Of a DNA stretch of 64,000 bases, positions 45,149 through 53,504 are shown piece after piece. Each line of letters starts with the position of its first letter. The first letter of the stretch is position 1. Position numbers and translations under genes: made by a program. The notes beneath the pieces are model-generated. The model saw nothing but the letters and a program-made list of their open reading frames with translations, did not search any database and was not told the origin of the DNA. The stretch is from Candidimonas humi. GTDB lineage: Bacteria > Pseudomonadota > Gammaproteobacteria > Burkholderiales > Burkholderiaceae_B. The stretch spans positions 434,001-498,000 of the forward strand of contig NZ_JAHTBN010000001.1 in assembly GCF_019166065.1 (NCBI RefSeq), given 5' to 3'.

Positions 45149-48100
45149 TCAAGCCTTGCGGGCCGCCGCCTGCAAGGCGCGGATGCGCGCCACGGCGGGG
45201 TGGTCGGCAAGCGCCGCGTCGTACATCCGCGCCAGCACGGCCTTGAGCGCCGTGCGCGAGGCGCCGTCCAGGTACACCATGTGCCCCGATGGATAGAAGC
45301 GCACATCCAGATTGCGCCGCACCGAGGCATCGGCCAGCGGCATGTCCCTCAGGTCGCACACCGTCTGGTAGAACGGCGTGACGAAATCGTAGTAGCCATT
45401 GACCGACAGCACCCTCAGGTCGACGTTCAGGCTCATGGCCGCGGCGAGATCGCCGGCCGTGTAGAGCACCACCCTGCCCTTGGCATCCAGCCCTTTCTGG
45501 GCGCCCGTGGGATCGATGTGGCCGAAGTCCCAATGCCGGAACGCCTGGTCGTTCAAGTCCGTGTAGGACGAGTTCGACGTGAATTTCAAGTCTTCGTTCA
45601 AGTAGCTGTGCCACATCGCGGTGTAGACGCCCGAGACCGCCGTCATGCTCGGATCATTGCCGCCCGAATTGGGCGATATGCCCGCGGCGATGCCGGTGTC
45701 GATCGCGCTGACCCGCCCGTCATAGGCGCCCAGCGCCAGTCCCTGGTCCTTGAGCAGGCCGAGCAGGAACAGCGACCTGCCCTGCGCGTCGCTCGCAGCC
45801 AGGTCGAGATGCCAGGCGCGCAGCGTGGCCGCGTCCATCCCGGTGCAGGCGGCCAGTTCGTCCAGGACCGCGGGGTCGATCCCGGGCAACTGCCGCAGCG
45901 CCGCCGCATAGGGGCCCTGCGCAAACTCGCATATCTTGCGCAGGTACGCATCCAGATTGCGGGGCCGCGGGCGCACTGTGGATTTCTTGTGATACCAGGC
46001 ATCGGCCGCCGCGGTGGGCAGCACGCCGACGGGATTGCCCGCCTGGGTGTAGTCCAGTATCGAGGACTGGATCGTGACGCCGTTCAAGTCCACGCCGTCT
46101 TCGTGCAGCGCATAGGCCAGGACGGCAGTGCGCGCCGTGCCGTACGACTCGCCGTACAGGAACTTGGGCGAATTCCAGCGATCGTTCGCAGTCAGGTAGC
46201 GCTTGATGAACTGCTTGAGCGAGGCGGCGTCCTGGTCCACGCCCCAGAAATCCCGGTTCTTCCAGGGCGCTATGGCGGCCGAATAGCCGGTGCCCACAGG
46301 GTTGATGAACACCAGGTCGCTCCTGTCGAGCAGGCTGTCGGAATTGTCTTCCATCGCGTAGGGCGCGGGCGGCGTGTAGCCCGGCATATCGGTCTTGATG
46401 CGCCGGGGCGCGAACGACCCGAGCAGCACGAACACCGACGAGGAGCCCGGCCCGCCGTTGTAGAAAAACGTGACGGCACGCTGCTCGGGATGCGCGTCGT
46501 CCAGCGTGTAGGCAACGTAGAAGATCCTGGCGCTGGGTTTGGAGCTGCTGGAATCCACCGCCACGAGGTGGCCGGCCGTGGCCGTATAGGCATATATGCG
46601 CCTGCCCAGCTTGATGCGGTGATGCGTGACGGCCGCGTTCTCGGTCGCATCGTCGACCGCGTCGTCCGGGCCGTTGCCATAGGCGGTGGGGTCGAAACAG
46701 GGCCGGTCGTCGGAGGCCTTGGCGGGTGCCCTGCGTGCCATGGACGTCTGCGCGGCGGCGCGCGGCGCGGCGCTCTTGCCGGGCCCGGAAGCAGGCCCAT
46801 GCAGCGCTGCAGCAACCTTGGCGCCGTCCGGGCTGCCCAGGCCGGTGCAGGCGTCCCAGCCCGAGGCGGCCGTGAAATAGCCGTTGTTGCCCTGCGTAAT
46901 GTCGTTGAATGCCGCGGGCCGCCCGTACAGCTTCGCATTGAGGTAGCCCGCGGGCTTGCCGGCGGCGGCGTTGATGCGCGCGATCAGCGCCGCCCACAAG
47001 GGCGCCACCGCGCTGGTGCCGCCCACCACTTCGTCGGCGCCGTCCACCCGCACCTTGTAGCCGGTCATGGGGTCGGCATTGCCCGCGACATCCGGCACGC
47101 CGCGGCGCGCCAACATCGTCGCGGCGCCGGCACTGTGCACCTTCAGATGCTCTTGCCAGGCGGGCAGCTCGAACAGGCCGCTCACCCCGCCGCCGCTCGC
47201 GCCGCCCTGCCTGCCGTCGTTCCACACCACTTCCCCGTGCGCTGCGCCGGCGGCCGCGTGCAGGCTGGTGCCGCCGCAAGCCAGCGCATACGGGCTGGAG
47301 GCCGGGAAATCCACATGGTTGGCGCCGTCCTGCACGCCGTCTCCGGCGCCGCTGTCGCCGCTGGCCGCGCAAATCGTCACGCCCATCACGGCGGCGGCCT
47401 GCAGGACGCGATCCAGCGCATCGACCGACTGCCTGGACCAGGCCGATTCGGGACCGCCCCAACTGATGGAAATCACTGCCGGCCGGTTGGTGTCGTCGTG
47501 CACGGCCCGGCTCAATGCCTCGATGAAGCCGGCGTCGCTATTGGCCGCGAAGTACAGGACGAGCCGCGCCTCGGGCGCCAGCGACCCGGCGATTTCGACG
47601 TCCAGCATGACCTCCCCGTCAGGGCCGCCCGGTTCGCCGGTAGGCGCATGCGCGGAGCCGTCCACCGAAATCACGGCGACCTGCGGCATGTCTATGCCTT
47701 GCGCCGAAAAATAGGCCTGCGCGTCGCTCGCGTCGTAGCCGCCGCCCAATTCGATCAAGCCTATGCATAGTCCCGTGCCGGCGCCTTGCGGGAATTTGTA
47801 CAGCGACGCGACCTGCGACGGCAGATAGGCCTCGCGAGCGGCATGCGGCGCGATTTGCAGGGGCGGCCGCAAGCGGAAATGAGGACGCGCCTGGGGACGG
47901 CTGTCCAGGCCGACCACCGCGGCGACCGTGTCCCGCAAAGGCTCGGGAAGCTGCAGCGGGCCGGCATGCCCGCGGTAATGCTCACGCCCGTACGCATAGC
48001 CTTGCAGATCCACATCGAAGGCCGCGTTGAACTGCGCCACCGTGCCCGACAGCACCACGCCGCCCATGGCGGCATCGCTGCGCAACACATCGAGCCCGCT

Positions 48101-48358
48101 GTCGCGCGCGAAGCCGGCCACGGCGTCCATGTCGTGCCTGCTTGCGGAATATCTGCGCGCGAATTGCTTGCGGGACAAGGGCACGCCGGGTACGTCGAGC
48201 CCTGCGGCCAAGCCCGCGGCCATGCGCCGCAGCTCGTCCTGGCCTTTGCGGCGCACTATCACGAGAGCTTCGAGACGTTCGGCGGGATCGGCAGCGCCCG
48301 TGCAACGCGCACCCGCCAACTGCGCTCTTTCGCTGCCCAGAAGTGGAAACTTCGCCAT
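45149..48358 (-). CDS. Fused S53 sedolisin-type peptidase and S10 serine carboxypeptidase
   Basis: One open frame of 1069 residues from ATG 48358 (GGAGG 8 nt upstream). Residues 1-165 look like a pro-kumamolisin activation domain and ~175-520 are an S53 catalytic domain: Glu249 and Asp253 in DGEVMLDVE, oxyanion Asp335 in ASGDSGAGD, Ser449 in GGTSAVAP, calcium-site Asp near 486 and 502. After an Ala/Pro linker (~521-560) comes an S10 domain: NGGPGSSS (634-641), nucleophile Ser738 in GESYG, Asp991 in NGYYDFV and His1026 in SGHMVYL. Both active sites appear intact. I see no N-terminal signal peptide, so the location is unclear. S53 enzymes are endo- or tripeptidyl peptidases active at acid pH and S10 enzymes remove C-terminal residues, so the pair could act in sequence on one peptide. 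Confidence 0.9.
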   Translation of the reverse strand: MAKFPLLGSERAQLAGARCTGAADPAERLEALVIVRRKGQDELRRMAAGLAAGLDVPGVPLSRKQFARRYSASRHDMDAVAGFARDSGLDVLRSDAAMGGVVLSGTVAQFNAAFDVDLQGYAYGREHYRGHAGPLQLPEPLRDTVAAVVGLDSRPQARPHFRLRPPLQIAPHAAREAYLPSQVASLYKFPQGAGTGLCIGLIELGGGYDASDAQAYFSAQGIDMPQVAVISVDGSAHAPTGEPGGPDGEVMLDVEIAGSLAPEARLVLYFAANSDAGFIEALSRAVHDDTNRPAVISISWGGPESAWSRQSVDALDRVLQAAAVMGVTICAASGDSGAGDGVQDGANHVDFPASSPYALACGGTSLHAAAGAAHGEVVWNDGRQGGASGGGVSGLFELPAWQEHLKVHSAGAATMLARRGVPDVAGNADPMTGYKVRVDGADEVVGGTSAVAPLWAALIARINAAAGKPAGYLNAKLYGRPAAFNDITQGNNGYFTAASGWDACTGLGSPDGAKVAAALHGPASGPGKSAAPRAAAQTSMARRAPAKASDDRPCFDPTAYGNGPDDAVDDATENAAVTHHRIKLGRRIYAYTATAGHLVAVDSSSSKPSARIFYVAYTLDDAHPEQRAVTFFYNGGPGSSSVFVLLGSFAPRRIKTDMPGYTPPAPYAMEDNSDSLLDRSDLVFINPVGTGYSAAIAPWKNRDFWGVDQDAASLKQFIKRYLTANDRWNSPKFLYGESYGTARTAVLAYALHEDGVDLNGVTIQSSILDYTQAGNPVGVLPTAAADAWYHKKSTVRPRPRNLDAYLRKICEFAQGPYAAALRQLPGIDPAVLDELAACTGMDAATLRAWHLDLAASDAQGRSLFLLGLLKDQGLALGAYDGRVSAIDTGIAAGISPNSGGNDPSMTAVSGVYTAMWHSYLNEDLKFTSNSSYTDLNDQAFRHWDFGHIDPTGAQKGLDAKGRVVLYTAGDLAAAMSLNVDLRVLSVNGYYDFVTPFYQTVCDLRDMPLADASVRRNLDVRFYPSGHMVYLDGASRTALKAVLARMYDAALADHPAVARIRALQAAARKA

Positions 48359-48656
48359 GATGTCGACCTCCCGTCCAAGGGCCAGCACGATCGATCTTCG
48401 GCTGTTTTCACTGTAGCAAACGCGCCCCGGCGCGCATAGCCATGCAATAGGTTTTTACACATGGCGCGGCGGTGCATCCCGCCCGCAGCCATGGCCGGCC
48501 CGGCAAGCCGGCTCGTGCTTCGAAGCCGGCGCGAGGCCCACGGATAACGTCCGCGTACACGGCATGCACAGCTCGCGCCGCAGGCGCTGCAGTGCACGGT
48601 CTTTCAGACACGCATGGCGCCCATTGCGGAAACATGCCTCTTCAAGCTCGAGCGAG

Positions 48657-49493
48657 TCACCGATTTTCGAGAGCCGCCGCCATCAGGCTGACCAACTCCG
48701 ACAGCGGGCCGCTCTTGTCCCAGGTATAGATAGAGACGGCCATGGGCGGCGCCACGCCGTAAGGGTTGTACAAGCGCACGCGGCGCCCCTTCGTCGCCCG
48801 GACGGGCAGCACGGACAAGCCGAGACCAGACTCCACGCCAACGAGGACGCTTTGGAGACTGCTGCCCGAAAAGGCAATGTACCAGCGCCGACGCTCGCGC
48901 TCGATGCGGTCGAACATGGCCTCGCGATAAAGGCCGCCCGGCGGAAACGCGACCAGGGGAATGGGATCGCTCCATTCATGCACACCGTCCTCGCCTTCGA
49001 ACCACGCCATGGCCTCCGGGAAGGTGGCGAAGCAGTCCGCGCTCGCGGCCGGTTCCTTGACGACGACGATATCGAACTCGCCGCCCCGATAGCGTTCGGC
49101 CAGATCGCGGCTCAAACCTGTAGTGATATCCAGCCGGACGGAGCGGTCGGCAGCGGTGCATGCCTTGAAGATCCCGGCCATTTCGCCGCTGACAATATCT
49201 TCGGGCAAACCGATGCGGATCGAACGGGCACCCGCCGGGTCGCTCAATGCCGCCTGGGCTTCGCTCTCGAGCATGAGGATGCGTCGGGCGTAGCCGAGCA
49301 GCCGCTCGCCGGAGACGGTGGCGCGTATCGGCCTGGCTGTGCGGTCCACCAACTGCTGGCCGACCGATTCTTCGAGCCTGGCGATCTGCTGGCTGATGGT
49401 CGATTGCGTGAGGTGCAGTCGGTCCGCCGCGGCGGTGAAGCCGCCGGCATCGACTATGGCCACGAATGCGTGAAGAAGACGAGGATCGAGCAT
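48657..49493 (-). CDS. LysR-family transcriptional regulator
   Basis: 278 residues from ATG 49493. N-terminal winged helix with the LysR pattern LHAFVAIVDAGGFTAAADRLHLTQSTISQQIARLE, followed by an effector-binding domain. The frame is open further upstream but the DNA there is AT-rich and not conserved-looking. It is divergent from the ankyrin remnant and deaminase gene, the usual geometry for a LysR regulator and its target, and on the same strand 298 nt upstream of the double peptidase gene. The inducer is unknown. Confidence 0.92.
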   Translation of the reverse strand: MLDPRLLHAFVAIVDAGGFTAAADRLHLTQSTISQQIARLEESVGQQLVDRTARPIRATVSGERLLGYARRILMLESEAQAALSDPAGARSIRIGLPEDIVSGEMAGIFKACTAADRSVRLDITTGLSRDLAERYRGGEFDIVVVKEPAASADCFATFPEAMAWFEGEDGVHEWSDPIPLVAFPPGGLYREAMFDRIERERRRWYIAFSGSSLQSVLVGVESGLGLSVLPVRATKGRRVRLYNPYGVAPPMAVSIYTWDKSGPLSELVSLMAAALENR

Positions 49494-49553
49494 GCCGGGT
49501 CGGCTCGCTGAAAGCTCCGATGGGGGAATAATCAGCATAACATGCGTATTTTT

Positions 49554-49566
49554 AATAATTATTATC
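49554..49566. promoter_or_regulatory. AT-rich 6-1-6 palindrome in the LysR/deaminase gap
   Basis: AATAAT-T-ATTATC at 49554-49566 lies in a sharply AT-rich tract (49540-49590) between two divergent genes. It could be a LysR box (T-N11-A type) or a partial Fur site. The base composition makes chance matches likely. Confidence 0.35.
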
Positions 49567-49636
49567 CAATAATTTAATTTCCAAATGATGCGCTGCAAGA
49601 TTATCCTGGATGCAGTCATCATCTTGGAGGCCCCAA

Positions 49637-49865
49637 GCACACGGCGCGGATCTCAAGAGCACGAATCGCTTTGGAGGTACCGCCCTGATCCCGGCAGATC
49701 GTGGACATTCTGCTCAAGGCCGGGGCGAATCCCAATCTCGCTGAGATCGCGGGGGCGTCAGGCCCCTGTCGCACGCATGCTCGCGCGGCTATCGCGAGAT
49801 CGAACGCCCACTGCTCGCAGCGGGCGAGCATCAGGGCCTGTTCACACGATTCTGGAAAGGACGAA
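49637..49865 (+). pseudogene. Decayed ankyrin-repeat gene fragment
   Basis: Three pieces in different frames read as ankyrin repeats: AHGADLKSTNRFGGTALIP (49637-49693), IVDILLKAGANPNL (49698-49739) and, in a third frame from about 49754, [21 protein letters not shown]. Repeat spacing suggests a deletion at ~49694-49697 and a frameshift at ~49745-49753. No full-length frame remains. The last piece is in the same frame as the downstream deaminase and open right up to its ATG. Probably the end of a once complete ankyrin protein. Confidence 0.8.
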
Positions 49866-49867
49866 AA

Positions 49868-50329
49868 ATGGAAAAGAACCTGGATTTTCTGCAGCGGGCC
49901 ATCGAGCTTGCCTACGCCAACGTCGACAAGGGCGGACGCCCTTTCGGCGCGGTGATCGTCAAAGACGGCAAGATCATCGCCCAGGCGGTCAACGAGATCA
50001 TGGACACGAACGACCCCACGGCGCATGCCGAGCTGTTGGCCATCCGCGCAGCAAGCCGGCACCTCGGCTCGGCCTCGCTCGCGGGCTGCTCCGTGTTCGC
50101 CAGCGGCCACCCCTGCCCCATGTGCATGGGTGCGATGCGCCTGGCGGGCATTGCGGAAGTGACGTACGCCTACTCCAACGAAGACGGTGGCCCCTTCGGC
50201 CTATCGACCGCGGAGGTCTACGCCGATCTGGCCAGACCGTTCGAAAAGCAGTCCATGAAGATCCGGCACGTTCCGGCACGCCTCGAAGGCAGAACGGACC
50301 TGTATCCGCACTGGAAGCAACAGCACTGA
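49868..50329 (+). CDS. Nucleoside/guanine deaminase, cytidine-deaminase fold
   Basis: 153 residues of the zinc-dependent CDA superfamily: His53-Ala-Glu55 (TAHAE) and the Cys pair in PCPMC (Cys83, Cys86) ligate zinc, with Glu55 as proton shuttle. Length, the N-terminal FLQRAIELAYANVDKGGRPFGAV block and the C-terminal tail resemble GuaD of Bacillus, which turns guanine into xanthine. AAGG precedes the ATG. It lies directly after the ankyrin remnant and opposite the LysR gene, possibly its regulator. Confidence 0.87.
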   Translation: MEKNLDFLQRAIELAYANVDKGGRPFGAVIVKDGKIIAQAVNEIMDTNDPTAHAELLAIRAASRHLGSASLAGCSVFASGHPCPMCMGAMRLAGIAEVTYAYSNEDGGPFGLSTAEVYADLARPFEKQSMKIRHVPARLEGRTDLYPHWKQQH

Positions 50330-50548
50330 GGCGGGACACGCGCGAATGACGACGATCAAACCGGCGCCACATCTATATGCCATGATCGGGCGGAACAAGG
50401 CATCGTGCTGATACCATAGCCGCATTCACGCAACACGAAGAAAAGCGCCCATCAAGCCTGAATCGGGTAGCCAGATGGGTAGCTAGCCCATAAAACAGGC
50501 TTGTGCTTATGTGACAAGCATTTGACTCTCAACGGTATTATCAATCGC

Positions 50549-51325
50549 ATGAAACTCGCCACCTGGAACGTCAATTCCCTGAAGGTGCGCCTGCCCCAGG
50601 TCCTGGACTGGCTGCGCGCCCATCCCGTGGACGCGCTGTGCCTGCAGGAACTGAAGCTTGCCGACGATCAATTCCCGCTGCAGGCTTTTGCCGACATCGG
50701 CTATCACGCGCAATGGGCCGGCCAGAAGACCTATAACGGCGTGGCCGTGATATCGCGCGAGCCCGGCGCCGACCCGCAGCGCAACCTGCCCGGCTTCGAA
50801 GACCATCAGCAGCGCATCATTGCCACGACCCTGCCCGGCCCGAGCGGCCCGCTACGCGTGATCAGCGCCTACTGCCCCAACGGACAGGCGGTCGGCAGCG
50901 ACAAATACGCCTACAAGCTGAAGTGGTACGCGGCATTGCACACATGGCTGGCCGACGAGCTGCAGCGCTATCCGCGCCTGGCGATACTGGGCGACTACAA
51001 CATCGCGCCGGCCGACGAAGATGTACACGATCCGGCCAAGTGGGCCGGACAAGTCCTGGTCTCGGAGCCCGAGCGCGAGGCGTTCGAGGCGCTGACCGCG
51101 CTGGGCCTGAGCGACGCCTTCCGCCAGTTCGAGCAGCCGCCCAAGTCCTATACGTGGTGGGATTACCGCCAGTTCTCGTTTCGCCGCAACGCGGGCCTGC
51201 GCATCGATCACGTGCTGCTGTCGCCGGCCTTGAGCCCGCACTGCGTTGCCTGCGAGATCGACAAGCAGACGCGCGGCAACGAACAGCCTTCCGACCACGC
51301 GCCCGTGATCGCGACGCTGGAATAG
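50549..51325 (+). CDS. xthA: Exodeoxyribonuclease III
   Basis: 258-residue AP endonuclease / 3'-5' exonuclease of base-excision repair. It opens MKLATWNVNSLKVRL, the conserved metal-binding Asn region, and has LCLQELK (catalytic Glu), the GDYNIAP motif, RIDHVLLS and the final SDHAPV with the catalytic Asp-His pair. ATG 50549 is set by this N-terminus; the frame is open 16 codons further up without conservation. The 219-nt gap before it (50330-50548) has no recognisable gene. Confidence 0.95.
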   Translation: MKLATWNVNSLKVRLPQVLDWLRAHPVDALCLQELKLADDQFPLQAFADIGYHAQWAGQKTYNGVAVISREPGADPQRNLPGFEDHQQRIIATTLPGPSGPLRVISAYCPNGQAVGSDKYAYKLKWYAALHTWLADELQRYPRLAILGDYNIAPADEDVHDPAKWAGQVLVSEPEREAFEALTALGLSDAFRQFEQPPKSYTWWDYRQFSFRRNAGLRIDHVLLSPALSPHCVACEIDKQTRGNEQPSDHAPVIATLE

Positions 51326-51542
51326 GAATAACAGCCGGCAGATGGAATAAAAAAACCGCGGGTTGCAGGCCAAGGGCCCGTAAAACGACGAAGCCGACAG
51401 GCGGCCGCAAACGAATATATACTTGGACGATCGGGAGGCTCCCGAGTCGCCGCGGCCCTGGCGCCGTTTACAAATCGTTAACGCAGGCGACGGTCGGGGC
51501 TGATAAGGTGGCAGGCCACAAAACCACAGGACGAGGCGGCAG

Positions 51543-52166
51543 ATGCATCGAGTACTGCGTTTTCCACATGCAGAGCGGATCACCGGATACATCAGAAACA
51601 TCGCCCCCGGACTCTTCATCCAGGAACTCTTCACCCAGCCAGGCGCAGTCGGCGCCATTTGCCCGAGTTCGCGCTACCTGGCGCGAAACATGGCGCGCCA
51701 AGTGCCGGCCGAATCGGACGGCCTGGTGATAGAGCTGGGCGCCGGCACAGGCGCCATCACGCAAGCCCTGCTGGACCACGGCGTCGCGCCCGAAGACCTG
51801 ATGCTGGTGGAGTATTCCCGCCCCTTCGTGCAACGCTTGCGCCAGCGTTTCGCCGGGCTGAACATCGTGCACGGCAATGCCGCCGAACTGGCGCGGCTGG
51901 TGCCCGCCGGGCGCAAGATCCGGGCGATCGTATCCAGCCTGCCCCTGTGCTCGCTGCCCGAACACCAGACCCGCGCGATACTGCAGCAATGGCAAACGCT
52001 GCTGGGCCGAGACGGCGTGGCCATCCAGTTCAGCTACCACCTGCGCAAGCCCAAATGGCGCCAGTACATGGAACCGCAGCACACCCGATCCCGGATCGTC
52101 TGGGCCAACCTGCCTCCGGCCAACATCACCACCTTCACGTTCGGCGCTACAATGCGCGCCGCATGA
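51543..52166 (+). CDS. SAM-dependent phospholipid N-methyltransferase-like protein
   Basis: 207 residues with an N-terminal FIQELFTQPGAVGAICPSSRYLAR block and the SAM motif VIELGAGTGAITQAL, the arrangement found in Rhodobacter-type PmtA and in KsgA-like enzymes. The PmtA reading fits best: it would methylate phosphatidylethanolamine toward phosphatidylcholine at the inner membrane. Related small proteins of unknown function share these blocks, so the substrate is inferred. The stop overlaps the start of the next small gene (ATGA). Confidence 0.75.
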   Translation: MHRVLRFPHAERITGYIRNIAPGLFIQELFTQPGAVGAICPSSRYLARNMARQVPAESDGLVIELGAGTGAITQALLDHGVAPEDLMLVEYSRPFVQRLRQRFAGLNIVHGNAAELARLVPAGRKIRAIVSSLPLCSLPEHQTRAILQQWQTLLGRDGVAIQFSYHLRKPKWRQYMEPQHTRSRIVWANLPPANITTFTFGATMRAA

Positions 52167-52522
52167 ACACCAGCACTACCCGCGACATGAACGCCACCAG
52201 CCGCATCGTCGGCACCCTGGACAACGGCATGATCCTCGAGGTCTCTATCGAGGATCTGCACTTCACGGCCTACGCCGTCATCAGCGAACCCGACGTCAAT
52301 GCGGTGGCCGACTTCGTGCCGCAGGAACAATTCGAAGCCGACGGCGACCTGCACGTGGCCGCGGTGGGCCATGCCGAAGACGCCGACGAACAAGTGAGCA
52401 GCGTGGCCTTCAATATGAATCCCGGAGACGCCGCGGTGTTCCTGTGCATAGACACTGCGGCCTACCGGGCGACGCTCGAGGCGCTGGGACAGCCGCAGGA
52501 CGCGGGCGGCGCCGCGCACTGA
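52163..52522 (+). CDS. Small protein of unknown function
   Basis: 119 residues, acidic, no signal peptide, no membrane segment. I do not recognise the family. The ATG at 52163 overlaps the methyltransferase stop by 4 nt; a second ATG at 52187 is possible. The frame is open far upstream inside the methyltransferase gene, but only the part from 52163 has normal codon use for a gene. It ends 64 nt before gmk. Real expression is likely from the coupling, function unknown. Confidence 0.6.
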   Translation: MNTSTTRDMNATSRIVGTLDNGMILEVSIEDLHFTAYAVISEPDVNAVADFVPQEQFEADGDLHVAAVGHAEDADEQVSSVAFNMNPGDAAVFLCIDTAAYRATLEALGQPQDAGGAAH

Positions 52523-52586
52523 CCGCAGCGCCCCGGCGGCTCGCGATTCTCGATCGCGTCCACCTCATTTTTATCTACGAACGACG

Positions 52587-53219
52587 ATGGCATCCTATAG
52601 CGGCAATATATTCATGGTGGTGGCCCCCAGCGGCGCGGGCAAATCCAGTCTGGTCAATGCCCTGCTGGCTCAGGAACCCGACATGATGCTGTCGATTTCC
52701 TGCACGACCCGCGCCCCGCGCAGCGGCGAAAAAGAAAACCAGCACTACCGCTTTATCGACAAAGAAGAATTCCTGCGCATGCGCGAGGCCGGCGCCCTGC
52801 TGGAATGGGCCGAAGTGCACGGCAACTTCTACGGCACTCCGCGCGACCGCATCGACGAGGCCATCGCACAGGGACGCGACGTGCTGCTCGAAATCGACTG
52901 GCAGGGCGCCCGCCAGATCAGCCAGCACTTTCCCGAAGCCGTCGGCATATTCATCCTGCCGCCTTCGATCGAAGCCCTGGAAACGCGCCTGTACAAACGC
53001 GGCCAGGACGCCCCGCACGTGATCTCGCGCCGCTTGCTGGCCGCCGGCAGCGAAATGTCGCACGCCTACGAGTTTCAATATGTTATTATTAATCAAGAAT
53101 TTAGCGTCGCGCTGACGCAGCTTTCGCAAATCGTGGCGGCAACCCGCTTGCGGTATGCCACACAAGCCGCGCGCCATGCCAGCCTGTTCTCTCAGCTCGG
53201 CATCAGCGGCGCCGCGTAA
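52587..53219 (+). CDS. gmk: Guanylate kinase
   Basis: Phosphorylates GMP to GDP. 210 residues, the normal length. P-loop [11 protein letters not shown] (residues 12-22), GMP-binding [13 protein letters not shown] and the later FILPPS and RL motifs of the fold. It leads the conserved gmk-rpoZ-spoT cluster, which joins GTP supply with (p)ppGpp synthesis and RNA polymerase. Confidence 0.96.
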   Translation: MASYSGNIFMVVAPSGAGKSSLVNALLAQEPDMMLSISCTTRAPRSGEKENQHYRFIDKEEFLRMREAGALLEWAEVHGNFYGTPRDRIDEAIAQGRDVLLEIDWQGARQISQHFPEAVGIFILPPSIEALETRLYKRGQDAPHVISRRLLAAGSEMSHAYEFQYVIINQEFSVALTQLSQIVAATRLRYATQAARHASLFSQLGISGAA

Positions 53220-53279
53220 AATCTTCGTCACGTTCGATTCAGCACGTTTTTTTCGTCATCCACGTCATACAGGTTATCC

Positions 53280-53483
53280 ATGGCTCGTATCACCGTCGAG
53301 GACTGTCTGGAACAGATCCCCAACCGCTTCAACCTCACCCTGGCCGCCACCTACCGCGCCCGCGAACTGGCCCAAGGCCACGAGCCGCGCATCGACAGCA
53401 AAGACAAACCTACGGTCACGGCCCTGCGCGAAATCGCCGCCGGCGTCACTGGCCTGGAGATGCTGCGCAAGGTCCCGACCTGA
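53280..53483 (+). CDS. rpoZ: RNA polymerase omega subunit
   Basis: 67 residues starting [19 protein letters not shown], the standard omega N-terminus, with the conserved ARELAQG and [11 protein letters not shown] helices. Promotes assembly of the beta' subunit and forms part of one ppGpp site. It lies 60 nt after gmk and 21 nt before spoT. Confidence 0.97.
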   Translation: MARITVEDCLEQIPNRFNLTLAATYRARELAQGHEPRIDSKDKPTVTALREIAAGVTGLEMLRKVPT

Positions 53484-53504
53484 TACTCTCTTCCGGGCTG
53501 GCTC

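Noticed and set aside
45200-47770. An 856-codon plus-strand frame opposite the double peptidase
   Set aside because: Antisense, Arg/Gly/His-rich; the minus frame has both catalytic triads.
50330-50548. Possible tRNA or att remnant with GGGTAGC direct repeats before xthA
   Set aside because: No cloverleaf can be drawn and no integrase is near; the repeats are 7 bp and may be chance.
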